Assembly: GCF_013523125.1 (NCBI RefSeq)
Contig: NZ_JAAMQJ010000031.1
Span: forward strand, 1-58,551
Direction of reading: 5' to 3'
From: Pseudomonas entomophila
Lineage (GTDB): Bacteria; Pseudomonadota; Gammaproteobacteria; Pseudomonadales; Pseudomonadaceae
DNA length: 58,551 bases
Shown here piece by piece: positions 30,844-39,841 of this stretch. The first letter of the stretch is position 1. The number at the start of each line of letters is the position of its first letter. The position numbers and the translations under genes are program-made. A model generated the notes under the pieces. It had not been told where the DNA came from, did not search any database, and saw only the letters and a program-made list of their open reading frames with translations.

Positions 30844-31860
30844 TCAGCTGGCGCCATGAGGGCTGAGCCAGCCGCGTATGCGTCGGAACAGCTGCTCCTG
30901 CTCGACCGCCAGGTTGCCCGGCAAGGCGATCAGCAGCATCTGCCGGTAGGTGCTGTCCTTCTCGCGCTGACTGATCTGCAGGCGTTGGGCCGCCGCACGG
31001 CGGGCCTGCTCGTCGGTGGCGTAGTACAGGTCCGCCGTCGGTACCTTGAGGGTCGGCACCAGGCTGTCGAGCCCATGCTCGACCCGCGCGGGGGTCTGCG
31101 GCGAGACCAGCACCAGCCTGGCGACCTGCGCCGGTTGTTTTTCGCTCATGTAGCGCGCTGCCCAATAGGCGCCGCTGCCATGGCCGAGCAGGACCACGGT
31201 GCGGGCATTCTGCTGCTGGGCGAAGGCCACGGCCGCGTCGAGGCGGGCGAAGATGCGCGCCGCGTCCGCCGCATCGTTCTGGTCGCTGGCGTCGACGGCA
31301 TCGGTGCTTTCGGCCACGTCGGCATCGGGTGCGGTGGCTTGGGCGACATTGGCGTTGGCGTCGGCAGGGGTATCCTTGGCCGGCGCCTGCTCGTCCTGAC
31401 CTGCAGCCTTGGGCGGGGCGGGGGAGGGCTCCACGCGCGCCTGGGGGGCGTCGGCCAGCAGATCGGGCAGCGACAGGCTCAGGCTGTGCCAGCCGGCGTC
31501 GGGGAATTTCTGCCGCAAAGGCCCCACCGAGCGTGGCCAGTCGGGCGTCTCGCCCGCGCCTGGGACGAGAATCACCGCGCCTTTGGGGTCGCCGCTATTG
31601 GCCGGCTTCCACAGGGCCAGAAAGCGTTCTTCGCCGGCGTCGAGCGTCTGCTGTTCAGCCTTGGGGACCTGGCGTTCGAGCGCTGCGGCCTCTTCCTGGC
31701 TGCGTTCGAGCAGGGGCGGGCGCGTGGGCGCCGGCGCTGGCGCCGTGCTGGCATCGGGCGTCGGGCTGGCCTCAGGCGCCGGGTCGGCGGCGTATGCGCC
31801 CAGGCCGAACAGTGAGGTCAGGCAAAGCATGCCGAGCGCAGTGCGGTACAGTGTGGACAT
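30844..31860 (-). CDS. DUF3530 family protein, exported alpha/beta-hydrolase-like
   Basis: A 338-aa protein with a signal peptide (LGMLCLTSLFGLGAYA), a low-complexity Pro/Ala-rich region after the cleavage site, and an alpha/beta-hydrolase-like core: VILVPGAGETPDWP followed by VVLLGHGSGAYWAARYM. The serine sits in a GHGSGA turn that is not a canonical GxSxG elbow, so catalysis is uncertain. A second Ala/Asp-rich insert lies around residues 150-195. It converges on the DjlA-like gene and is divergent from the AgtS-type kinase. Function unknown; no substrate can be inferred. Confidence 0.8.
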   Translation of the reverse strand: MSTLYRTALGMLCLTSLFGLGAYAADPAPEASPTPDASTAPAPAPTRPPLLERSQEEAAALERQVPKAEQQTLDAGEERFLALWKPANSGDPKGAVILVPGAGETPDWPRSVGPLRQKFPDAGWHSLSLSLPDLLADAPQARVEPSPAPPKAAGQDEQAPAKDTPADANANVAQATAPDADVAESTDAVDASDQNDAADAARIFARLDAAVAFAQQQNARTVVLLGHGSGAYWAARYMSEKQPAQVARLVLVSPQTPARVEHGLDSLVPTLKVPTADLYYATDEQARRAAAQRLQISQREKDSTYRQMLLIALPGNLAVEQEQLFRRIRGWLSPHGAS

Positions 31861-31952
31861 GGCGCTCTCCCAGGCCAGAATGTTACCGCCAGCCTAATCG
31901 TATTTTCCGCAGTCGGCCACGCCAAGTCGATGCGCCAGGACGAACAAGACAG

Positions 31953-34352
31953 ATGAAGCGAATGCGTTGGCTGTGGATCGTGGGTGGGTGGCTGTTGCCC
32001 TGGCTGGTCATCGCTGCGGATGCGCCCCCGGCACAGGTCGTGTTGCAACCTGCGCAGCAGCGCTGGCTCGACACGCACCGCGACCTGCGCGTCGGACTGG
32101 TGCTGCAAGCACCCTATGCGCAGTTCGACCGCCGATTGCAGCAGCTCTATGGGGCCAACGTGGAGCTGGTCGGCTGGCTGGCCCAGGCCTTGTCCCTCGA
32201 CCTGACCTGGCGGCACTTTCCCGATCAGGCGGCGCTCGAGCGTGCGCTTCAGGCCGGCGAGGTCGACTTCGCGCCAGGTCAGGTCCAGACGCCTGCGGGC
32301 TTGCGCCTGTGGCTGTTCTCCGACCCCTACATGCGGATCCCCCAGCGACTGATCGGCCTGCGAGGCGGGACCCCCCAGGTCGACCTGGAGCGCCTGGGCG
32401 CCGAGGCGCGCGTGGCGGTGCGCATGCCGAGCGCACTGGCCGATGCGTTGCGCACCACCTACCCGGGCCTCAACCTGCAAGGCGTCCCGGACGAGCGCGC
32501 GGCCCTGCAAGGCGTCGTCGGCAGGCAGGCGAGCTATGCGGTGCTGGACGAGGCGCAGTTCGGCCGCCTGTCCCGCGAAGGCGAGTTCACCGACCTCGTG
32601 GTGCTGGGCGACGTCGGTCTGCCGCAGCTGTTGCGCCTCGGCTCGCGTCGTGACTGGCCGATGCTGGCCGACATCCTTGAGCAAGGGCTGCAAGCCATGC
32701 CCGCCAAGACACTGGAGCAGCTGCATCACCGCTGGCTGCAACCGCCGGCGTCCCCTGTGGGCGAGTCGCCCGAGTTCTGGCGCAACCTGGCGTGCCTGTT
32801 CGGCCTGCTGTTACTGGTCGGCCTGGCCACGCTGTCATGGCAGCGGCGGCAGATGCGCCAGGCCGAGCGCCAGGTGTCCGCCTTGCGTGACCAGTTGATC
32901 GAGCGCCAGGCCCGTGAGGAGGCCTTGCGCCTGAGCCAGTTTTCCATCGACCAGAACACCGTCGGCATCCTCTGGATCACCTGGGACAGTCGCATCCGCT
33001 ATGCCAACCAGGCCGCCGAGCGCCTGTTCGGCGACACGACACCGTCGCTGCTGGAGCGCACCTTGCGCGACCTGGACCCGACACTGGACATGGACCGCTG
33101 GCTCGCCGTGTGGAACCAGGCCCGCGCCGGTCGCGACCAGGTCGAACAGGTCGAGATCCACTGCCGTGCAGCGGACGGCAACCTGCTGCCGGTCGACCTG
33201 TCACTGAGCTTCCTGCGCTTTCGCGATGCGGAATACCTGGTGGTGTTCATGACCGACGTCACCGAGCGCCAGCGTTCCCTCGAGGCCGTCCGGGAAAGCG
33301 AGGCACGGCTCAAGGGCATTGCCGGCAACGTGCCGGGGCTGGTGTTTCGCCTCGAACGCGACCCGGCCGAGGGCGAGCTGGAGTTCCCTTATGTCAGCGA
33401 AGGCAGCGAGGCCCTGGTCGGCTACACGCCCGCCGCCATCCAGCAGCCGGGCATGGGCCTGCGAAACCTGGTGCACCCCGAGGACCGCGCCGACTATCAT
33501 CGCGTGCAGGACCTGGCGCTGGCCAACGATCAGGACTGGTCGTGGCAGGGGCGTATCCTGACCCGTACCGGTGAACAGCGCTGGGCCGACATCAAGGCCA
33601 GCAGCCGACGCCTGGACGACGGCCGGGTGGTGTGGGACGGGGTCGTCTGGGACATCACCCAGGGCAAGCGTGCGGAGCTGGCGCTGGCGCGTTCCCAGGA
33701 GCAGTTGCGTGAGCTGTCGGCGCACTTGGAGAGCGTGCGAGAAGAGGAAAAGGCGCGCATCGCCCGTGAGGTGCACGATGAGCTGGGGCAGATGCTGACG
33801 GTGCTCAAGCTCGAGGTGTCGATGTGCGAGTTGGCCTATGCCGGGCTCGACCCTGGCCTGGGCGAGCGCCTTGAAGCCATGAAGCGGCTGATCGCGCAGT
33901 TGTTCCAGCTGGTGCGGGATGTGGCCTCGGCCCTGCGCCCGCCGATTCTGGACGCGGGCATTGCCTCGGCGATCGAGTGGCAGGCGCGGCGTTTCGAGGC
34001 GCGCACACAGATCCCGTGCCTGGTCCAGGTGCCCGATCACCCGCCGGCCTTGAGCGACGCCAAGGCCACGGGCCTGTTTCGTATTCTTCAGGAGGCGCTG
34101 ACCAACGTGATACGCCATGCGCAGGCCCATACGGTGCAGATCGCCCTGACCTGCCGAGGCGAGCGCCTGAGCATGACCGTCACCGATGATGGCGTCGGCT
34201 TCGACCCGCACTGCCCGCGACCCACCTCCTTCGGGCTGGTCGGCATGCGCGAGCGCGTGCTGATGCTCGGCGGCGAGCTGACGCTGGACAGTGAGCCCGG
34301 CGAGGGCACCAGCCTGAGCGTGACCCTTCCCTTGCAGGAGAAACGACCGTGA
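31953..34352 (+). CDS. agtS: Sensor histidine kinase with periplasmic SBP domain (AgtS-type)
   Basis: A 799-aa membrane sensor kinase. The ATG at 31953 gives a hydrophobic start (MRWLWIVGGWLLPWLVIAA); the open frame extends further upstream without supporting homology. Order: SBP_bac_3 ligand-binding domain (about 30-265), transmembrane helix (about 275-292, CLFGLLLLVGLATLSW), two PAS domains, HisKA_3 dimerisation domain with the phospho-His in AREVHDELGQML, and HATPase with NVIRHAQAH, DDGVGFDP and GLVGMRERV. This is NarX/LuxR-type architecture. Position matches AgtS (PA0600) of P. aeruginosa, which controls delta-aminovalerate/GABA uptake through agtABCD. Confidence 0.88.
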   Translation: MKRMRWLWIVGGWLLPWLVIAADAPPAQVVLQPAQQRWLDTHRDLRVGLVLQAPYAQFDRRLQQLYGANVELVGWLAQALSLDLTWRHFPDQAALERALQAGEVDFAPGQVQTPAGLRLWLFSDPYMRIPQRLIGLRGGTPQVDLERLGAEARVAVRMPSALADALRTTYPGLNLQGVPDERAALQGVVGRQASYAVLDEAQFGRLSREGEFTDLVVLGDVGLPQLLRLGSRRDWPMLADILEQGLQAMPAKTLEQLHHRWLQPPASPVGESPEFWRNLACLFGLLLLVGLATLSWQRRQMRQAERQVSALRDQLIERQAREEALRLSQFSIDQNTVGILWITWDSRIRYANQAAERLFGDTTPSLLERTLRDLDPTLDMDRWLAVWNQARAGRDQVEQVEIHCRAADGNLLPVDLSLSFLRFRDAEYLVVFMTDVTERQRSLEAVRESEARLKGIAGNVPGLVFRLERDPAEGELEFPYVSEGSEALVGYTPAAIQQPGMGLRNLVHPEDRADYHRVQDLALANDQDWSWQGRILTRTGEQRWADIKASSRRLDDGRVVWDGVVWDITQGKRAELALARSQEQLRELSAHLESVREEEKARIAREVHDELGQMLTVLKLEVSMCELAYAGLDPGLGERLEAMKRLIAQLFQLVRDVASALRPPILDAGIASAIEWQARRFEARTQIPCLVQVPDHPPALSDAKATGLFRILQEALTNVIRHAQAHTVQIALTCRGERLSMTVTDDGVGFDPHCPRPTSFGLVGMRERVLMLGGELTLDSEPGEGTSLSVTLPLQEKRP

Positions 34353-34978
34353 TTCGTGTAGTGGTGACCGAAGACCACACCATCGTCCGCGAGGGCATCA
34401 AGCAACTGATCGGCCTGGCCAAGGACCTGCAGGTGGTGGGCGAGGCGAGCACCGTGGAGCACTTGCTCGAGACGTTGCGGCACACGCCCTGCGACGTCGT
34501 TCTGCTGGACATTTCCATGCCCGGCAGCAGCGGCCTGGAGGCAATTCCCCGGATTCGCGCCCTGGCGCCTGCACCGGCGATCCTGATGCTGTCCATGCAC
34601 GACGAGGCGCAGATGGCGGCCCGCGCGCTCAAGGCCGGGGCGGCAGGCTATGCCACCAAGGACAGCGACCCGGCGCTGTTGCTTACGGCCATCCGCCGGG
34701 TGGCTGGGGGCGGGCGCTACATCGACCCGGCCCTGGCTGACCGCATGGTGTTCGAAGTCGGCCTGACCGACGCCCGCCCCCTGCACACGCTGCTGTCGGA
34801 ACGCGAGTTCTCGGTCTTCGAACGCCTGGCCCAAGGCGCCAACGTCAACGACATCGCCCACCAGCTGGCGCTCAGCAGCAAGACCATCAGCACCCACAAG
34901 GCGCGGCTGATGCAGAAGCTCAAGGTCAACTCGCTGGCCGAACTGGTGCGGTATGCCATGGAGCATCGGTTGGTGTGA
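34349..34978 (+). CDS. agtR: LuxR/NarL-family response regulator (AgtR-type)
   Basis: A 209-aa response regulator that starts at a GTG overlapping the kinase stop by four bases. The receiver domain has the acidic pair EDH near the N-terminus, phospho-Asp in VVLLDISMPGSSG (about residue 54) and the switch Lys in GAAGYATKDSD. The C-terminal LuxR helix-turn-helix contains LSEREFSVFERLAQG and LSSKTISTHKARLMQKLKV. It is the partner of the kinase and probably regulates the ABC genes that follow the repeat region. Confidence 0.9.
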   Translation: MIRVVVTEDHTIVREGIKQLIGLAKDLQVVGEASTVEHLLETLRHTPCDVVLLDISMPGSSGLEAIPRIRALAPAPAILMLSMHDEAQMAARALKAGAAGYATKDSDPALLLTAIRRVAGGGRYIDPALADRMVFEVGLTDARPLHTLLSEREFSVFERLAQGANVNDIAHQLALSSKTISTHKARLMQKLKVNSLAELVRYAMEHRLV

Positions 34979-34982
34979 GTGG

Positions 34983-35234
34983 CAAGCTGCAAGCTACAAG
35001 CTACAAGCTACAAGCTACAAGCTACAAGCTACAAGCTACAAGCGGACGGTGGCGCGGTAAATCAGGTGTTGACGGAACGGCGAGGCGGCGCTGACGCTCT
35101 GGCTTGCCGCTTGCCGCTTGCCGCTTGCCGCTTGCCGCTTGCCGCTTGCCGCTTGCCGCTTGCCGCTTGCCGCTTGCCGCTTGCCGCTTGCCGCTTGCCG
35201 CTTGCCGCTTGCCGCTTGCCGCTTGCCGCTTGCC
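34983..35234. repeat. Inverted heptamer-array element, copy B (largest)
   Basis: The left arm (34983-35045) has nine heptamers, seven of them perfect CAAGCTA. The right arm (35102-35234) has 19 perfect, uninterrupted GCTTGCC units. Arms are in opposite orientation with a 56-base centre. Unit length is exactly seven, so the array is not codon-periodic and any translation shifts frame. The element starts right behind the agtR stop and ends about 130 bases before agtA. Copy number probably varies by slippage. Confidence 0.9.
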
Positions 35235-35240
35235 ACTGCT

Positions 35241-35256
35241 GTAGGGCAATCCCTAC
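35241..35256. promoter_or_regulatory. Palindrome GTAGGG-CAAT-CCCTAC upstream of agtA
   Basis: A perfect 6-4-6 inverted repeat, 111 bases before the agtA start and just after the heptamer array. LuxR/NarL-type response regulators bind symmetric sites of this size (GacA-type boxes are also 6-4-6), so it is a candidate site for the adjacent AgtR-type regulator. A weak sigma-70-like TAGTCT (about 35325-35330) lies downstream. Confidence 0.45.
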
Positions 35257-35367
35257 CCCCAGCCTTCCACCGGGATGATGGCAATCTCTCATCAGCCCCG
35301 ATTTTCCTGGCGCTCGACCTTCTCTAGTCTGCGAACACGGCAGTCATTCCAACAAGAAGGTGCAGGT

Positions 35368-36492
35368 ATGAGCGAGGCGAGTCCGAGGGCCGCGAGTGGC
35401 GAGACGCTGGTCAGCTTCCGTGGTGTGCAGAAGAGCTACGACGGCGAGTCGCTGATCGTCAAAGACCTCAACCTGGACATCCGCAAGGGCGAATTCCTCA
35501 CCTTGCTCGGTCCTTCCGGCTCGGGCAAGACCACCAGCCTGATGATGCTGGCCGGTTTCGAGACCCCGACCGCCGGCGAAATCCAGCTGGCCGGGCGTTC
35601 GATCAATCGTGTGCCGCCGCACAAACGTGACATCGGCATGGTGTTCCAGAACTACGCCCTGTTCCCGCACATGACCGTCTCGGAAAACCTGGCGTTCCCG
35701 CTCAGCGTGCGCGGCATGGGCAAGGCCGAGCTCGACGAGCGGGTCAAGCGGGTGCTGGGCATGGTCCAGCTGGACACCTTCGCCAAGCGCTACCCCGGCC
35801 AGCTGTCCGGCGGCCAGCAGCAGCGCGTGGCGCTGGCACGAGCGCTGGTGTTCGAGCCGCAGCTGGTGCTGATGGACGAGCCGCTCGGTGCGCTCGACAA
35901 GCAACTGCGCGAGCACATGCAGATGGAGATCAAGCACATTCACCAGCGCCTGGGCGTGACCGTGGTCTACGTGACCCACGATCAGGGCGAAGCCCTGACC
36001 ATGTCCGACCGCGTGGCGGTGTTCCATCAGGGCGAGATCCAGCAGATCGCCGATCCGCGCACCCTGTACGAGGCGCCGAGCAATACCTTCGTGGCCAACT
36101 TCATCGGCGAGAACAATCGCCTCGGCGGCACCCTGGTCGCACGCAGCGGCGACCGCTGCCAGGTGCGCCTGGCCCAGGGCGAGCAGGTCGAGGCCCTGGC
36201 AGTGAACGTCGGGCAGGTCGGCGAGCCGGTGACCGTGTCGATCAGGCCGGAGCGCGTTCGCCTCGGTGGGCAGAGCGAAGCCAGCGTCAATCGGTTCTCG
36301 GGGCGCGTGGCCGAATTCATCTACCTGGGCGACCACGTGCGCGTGCGTCTGGAGGTGTGCGGCAAGGCCGACTTCTTCGTCAAGCAGCCCATCGCCGAAC
36401 TCGATCCGGCCCTGGCCGTGGGTGACGTCATCCCCCTGGGCTGGGCCGTGGAGCATGCCCGTGCGCTCGACCCTGTGACCGAACTCCACTGA
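35368..36492 (+). CDS. agtA: ABC transporter ATP-binding protein (AgtA-type, polyamine/GABA uptake family)
   Basis: The 374-aa nucleotide-binding subunit belongs to the PotA/CUT1-like group. The ATG at 35368 is preceded by AAGAAGG. Walker [12 protein letters not shown]-loop [11 protein letters not shown], signature [15 protein letters not shown], Walker [12 protein letters not shown] and H-loop VTHDQGE are intact; the C-terminal TOBE domain covers about 285-370. It heads the four-gene transporter agtABCD; in P. aeruginosa this system imports delta-aminovalerate and GABA. Exact substrate in this strain is inferred. Confidence 0.9.
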   Translation: MSEASPRAASGETLVSFRGVQKSYDGESLIVKDLNLDIRKGEFLTLLGPSGSGKTTSLMMLAGFETPTAGEIQLAGRSINRVPPHKRDIGMVFQNYALFPHMTVSENLAFPLSVRGMGKAELDERVKRVLGMVQLDTFAKRYPGQLSGGQQQRVALARALVFEPQLVLMDEPLGALDKQLREHMQMEIKHIHQRLGVTVVYVTHDQGEALTMSDRVAVFHQGEIQQIADPRTLYEAPSNTFVANFIGENNRLGGTLVARSGDRCQVRLAQGEQVEALAVNVGQVGEPVTVSIRPERVRLGGQSEASVNRFSGRVAEFIYLGDHVRVRLEVCGKADFFVKQPIAELDPALAVGDVIPLGWAVEHARALDPVTELH

Positions 36493-36535
36493 ACACACCT
36501 GCCTCACCCAACCCTGTACCGCGGAGAGAACAAGA

Positions 36536-37570
36536 ATGCGCAAACAGCTGAAACTGACCGCCCTGACCCTTGGCCTGCTGGCCGCCGCCCAGGCCTCGGC
36601 GACCGACCTGACGGTGGTGTCGTTCGGGGGCGCGAACAAGGCCGCCCAGGTCAAGGCGTTCTACGAGCCGTGGGAAAAGGCCGGCAAGGGCAAGATCGTC
36701 GCCGGGGAGTACAACGGCGAGATGGCCAAGGTCAAAGCCATGGTCGACACCCAGAGCGTGTCGTGGAACCTGGTCGAGGTCGAGTCGCCGGAGCTGGCGC
36801 GCGGCTGCGACGAGGGCTTGTTCGAAGAGCTCGATCCGGCCCTCTTCGGCGCCGAGAGCGACTACGTCAAGGGCGCCATCCAGCCGTGCGGCGTCGGCTT
36901 CTTCGTCTGGTCGACGGTGCTGGCCTACAACGCCGACAAGCTCAAGAGCGCGCCGACCAGTTGGGCAGATTTCTGGGACACCGAGAAATTCCCCGGCAAG
37001 CGTGGCCTGCGCAAGGGCGCCAAGTACACCCTGGAGTTCGCGCTGATGGCCGATGGCGTGGCGCCGAAGGATGTCTACAGCGTGCTTGGTACCAAGGAAG
37101 GTCAGGACCGTGCCTTCAAGAAGCTCGACCAGCTCAAGGCCAACATCCAGTGGTGGGAAGCGGGCGCTCAGCCGCCGCAGTACCTGGCCTCGGGCGACGT
37201 GGTGATGAGTTCGGCCTACAACGGTCGCATCGCCGCGGTACAGAAAGCCAGCAACCTCAAGGTGGTGTGGAACGGCGGCATCTACGACTTCGATGCCTGG
37301 GCCATTCCCAAAGGTGCCAAGAACCAGGAGCAGGCCAAGCAGTTCATCGCCTACTCGGTCCAGCCCGAGCAGCAGAAGATCTATTCCGAGAACATCGCCT
37401 ACGGGCCGGCCAACACCAAAGCCGTCAGCCTGCTCGCCGACACGATCAAGCAGGACATGCCGACCACGCCGCAGAACATCGCCAATCAGGTGCAGATCGA
37501 CGTGGCCTTCTGGGCCGACAACAGTGAGGCCCTGGAGCAACGCTTCAACGCCTGGGCGGCGAAGAAGTAA
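36536..37570 (+). CDS. agtB: ABC transporter periplasmic substrate-binding protein (AgtB-type)
   Basis: A 344-aa exported binding protein of the PotD/spermidine-putrescine-like class. Signal peptide MRKQLKLTALTLGLLAAAQA ends near ASA, then TDLTVVSFGGANKAAQ. A good ribosome binding site (GGAGAG) precedes the ATG. The mature protein has typical two-lobe elements such as YLASGDVVMSSAYNGR and FDAWAIPKGAKN. It is the second gene of the agt transporter. Confidence 0.9.
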   Translation: MRKQLKLTALTLGLLAAAQASATDLTVVSFGGANKAAQVKAFYEPWEKAGKGKIVAGEYNGEMAKVKAMVDTQSVSWNLVEVESPELARGCDEGLFEELDPALFGAESDYVKGAIQPCGVGFFVWSTVLAYNADKLKSAPTSWADFWDTEKFPGKRGLRKGAKYTLEFALMADGVAPKDVYSVLGTKEGQDRAFKKLDQLKANIQWWEAGAQPPQYLASGDVVMSSAYNGRIAAVQKASNLKVVWNGGIYDFDAWAIPKGAKNQEQAKQFIAYSVQPEQQKIYSENIAYGPANTKAVSLLADTIKQDMPTTPQNIANQVQIDVAFWADNSEALEQRFNAWAAKK

Positions 37571-37641
37571 GCCGCACCCCAGGAGCGCGGACCGTGTCGT
37601 ACGGGGCCGCGCCGCTCGCTTTTCTGATTTCGGAGTTCGCC

Positions 37642-38889
37642 ATGGCCATTGCAGTGCCCGTCAACGAAGGCGCCGGTCCAACCCTCAAGCAGCGGCTCAA
37701 GCGCGCCGAGCGGGTCAACCGCTGGAAGGCCCAGGCCCTGATCGCGCCCCTGGCGCTGTTCCTGCTGCTGGTGTTTCTGGTCCCCATCGCCGCGCTGCTG
37801 TTCAAGAGCGTCGCCAACCCGGAGGTGGTCGCCGGACTGCCACGTACGGTCGAAGCGGTTTCGGCCTGGGATGGCAAGGGCCTGCCGGGTGAGGAGGCCT
37901 ACCGGGCACTGAGCCAGGACCTGGCCGAAGCGCGCAAGCGCCAGACCTTGGGCGACCTGTCCAAGCGCCTGAACATGGAGCTGGCCGGCTACCGCAGCCT
38001 GTTGGCCAAGACGGCGCGCGCCTTGCCGTTCAAGCAGGAGCCCGTGTCGTACAAGGAGGCCTTGCAGATGCTCGACGAGCGCTGGGGCGACCCGGCGTAC
38101 TGGCAGGCCATCCGGCGCAACACCAGCACGGTGACGCCGTTCTACCTGCTGGCCTCGGTGGACCATCGGATCGATGACCTGGGCGAGGTGGCCAAGGCCA
38201 CGCCCGACCAGGCCATCTACCTCGACATCTTCGCGCGCACGCTGTGGATGGGCGCGGTGATCACGGTCATCTGCCTGCTGCTGGCCTACCCCCTGGCCTA
38301 CCTGCTGGCCAACCTGCCCACGCGCCAGAGCAACCTGTTGATGATCCTGGTGCTGCTGCCGTTCTGGACCTCGATCCTGGTGCGCGTGGCGGCCTGGATC
38401 GTGCTGCTGCAATCGGGCGGGCTGATCAACAGTGCGCTGATGGCCATGGGCATCATCGATGCGCCGCTGGAGCTGGTGTTCAACCGCACCGGGGTGTACA
38501 TCTCCATGGTGCACATTCTCCTGCCGTTCATGATCCTGCCGCTGTACAGCGTCATGAAAGGCATCTCGCCCAGCTACATGCGCGCGGCGATCTCCCTGGG
38601 CTGCCACCCGTTCGCCAGTTTCTGGCGGGTGTACTTCCCGCAGACCTATGCCGGCATCGGCGCCGGCTGCCTGTTGGTCTTCATCCTCGCCATCGGCTAC
38701 TACATCACCCCGGCGCTGCTCGGCAGCCCGAACGACCAGATGGTCAGCTACTTCGTCGCGTTCTACACCAACACCAGCATCAACTGGGGCATGGCCACCG
38801 CGCTGGGCGGCCTGCTGCTGCTGGCGACCGTGGTGCTGTACCTGATCTATAGCTGGCTGGTCGGCGCCAGCCGCCTGCGCCTGAGCTGA
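37642..38889 (+). CDS. agtC: ABC transporter permease (AgtC-type)
   Basis: A 415-aa inner-membrane permease of the PotB family. The ATG at 37642 follows CGGAG and gives MAIAVPVNEGAGPTLK; the frame stays open to 37594. After the first helix (ALFLLLVFLVPIAALLF) comes a hydrophilic, presumably periplasmic insert of roughly 130 residues before the transmembrane core, a feature of this permease subgroup. The EAA-type coupling loop is around AAISLGCHPFASFWRVYFP. It pairs with agtD to form the channel. Confidence 0.9.
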   Translation: MAIAVPVNEGAGPTLKQRLKRAERVNRWKAQALIAPLALFLLLVFLVPIAALLFKSVANPEVVAGLPRTVEAVSAWDGKGLPGEEAYRALSQDLAEARKRQTLGDLSKRLNMELAGYRSLLAKTARALPFKQEPVSYKEALQMLDERWGDPAYWQAIRRNTSTVTPFYLLASVDHRIDDLGEVAKATPDQAIYLDIFARTLWMGAVITVICLLLAYPLAYLLANLPTRQSNLLMILVLLPFWTSILVRVAAWIVLLQSGGLINSALMAMGIIDAPLELVFNRTGVYISMVHILLPFMILPLYSVMKGISPSYMRAAISLGCHPFASFWRVYFPQTYAGIGAGCLLVFILAIGYYITPALLGSPNDQMVSYFVAFYTNTSINWGMATALGGLLLLATVVLYLIYSWLVGASRLRLS

Positions 38890-38901
38890 GGAGCCTTCGC
38901 C

Positions 38902-39729
38902 ATGACCCATCCTTACCTGTCGCCCCTCGAGCGGGCCTGGTTCTACGGCCTGCGCATCCTGTGCGGCCTGATCCTGCTATTCCTGGTCCTGCCCGTGCTG
39001 GTGATCGTGCCGCTGTCGTTCAACAGCGGCAGCTTCCTGGTGTACCCGCTGCAAGGGTTTTCCCTGCAGTGGTACCAGGACTTCTTCGCCTCGGCCGAAT
39101 GGATGCGGGCCTTGAAGAACAGCATCATCGTGGCGCCGGCGGCCACCGTGCTGGCCATGGTGTTCGGCACCCTGGCGGCGATCGGCCTGACCCGAGGCGA
39201 CTTTCCGGGCAAGTCGCTGGTGATGGCGCTGGTGATCTCGCCGATGGTGGTGCCGGTGGTGATCATCGGTGTGGCCAGCTACCTGTTCTTCGCACCGCTG
39301 GGTCTGGGCAACAGCTTCCTGTCGCTGATCCTGGTGCACGCGGTGCTGGGCGTGCCGTTCGTGATCATCACCGTGTCGGCGACCTTGCAGGGCTTCAACC
39401 ACAACCTGGTGCGCGCCGCCGCCAGCCTGGGCGCATCGCCCTTGCTGGCGTTCCGCCGGGTGACCTTGCCACTGATCGCGCCGGGCGTGATTTCCGGCGC
39501 CCTGTTCGCCTTCGCCACCTCGTTCGACGAGGTGGTGGTGACGCTGTTTCTCGCCGGGCCCGAGCAAGCCACCTTGCCGCGGCAGATGTTCAGCGGCATC
39601 CGCGAGAACCTCAGCCCGACCATCGCGGCGGCGGCGACCTTGCTGATCGCGTTCTCCGTGGTCCTGCTGCTGACGCTGGAGTGGCTGCGCGGACGCAGCG
39701 AGAAACTGCGCACCCAGCAGCCGACCTGA
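38902..39729 (+). CDS. agtD: ABC transporter permease (AgtD-type)
   Basis: A 275-aa permease of the PotC family with about six membrane helices; GAGGAG-type ribosome binding site 12 bases behind agtC. The coupling loop reads [20 protein letters not shown], the conserved EAA-like motif, followed by [23 protein letters not shown]. It is the last gene of the agtABCD set; no strong terminator is visible before rpe. Confidence 0.9.
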   Translation: MTHPYLSPLERAWFYGLRILCGLILLFLVLPVLVIVPLSFNSGSFLVYPLQGFSLQWYQDFFASAEWMRALKNSIIVAPAATVLAMVFGTLAAIGLTRGDFPGKSLVMALVISPMVVPVVIIGVASYLFFAPLGLGNSFLSLILVHAVLGVPFVIITVSATLQGFNHNLVRAAASLGASPLLAFRRVTLPLIAPGVISGALFAFATSFDEVVVTLFLAGPEQATLPRQMFSGIRENLSPTIAAAATLLIAFSVVLLLTLEWLRGRSEKLRTQQPT

Positions 39730-39841
39730 CACATCGGGCCACGGCAGAGGAGGGCAGCCGAACCGGGTTGACGCCAATCAGCGACAACCCGCCTGCCTGG
39801 GGTACAATGCGCGCCACCGTGATTCTGCCCAAAGGTGCGCC

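Noticed and set aside
31329..31952. Upstream extension of the sensor kinase frame by 208 codons
   Set aside because: The region is antisense to the DUF3530 gene; the signal-anchor start at 31953 fits better.
35102..35234. Possible CRISPR array from 19 identical repeats
   Set aside because: Units are 7 bases with no spacers, and no cas gene is nearby. It is a simple tandem heptamer array.
35022..35292. Short open frames of repeated residues across the heptamer array
   Set aside because: They exist in all frames because the repeat lacks stops; no start signal or family supports them.
35271..35330. Sigma-54 type promoter upstream of agtA
   Set aside because: TGGCA- and TGGCGC-like words occur, but no matching -12 GC element at the required spacing.
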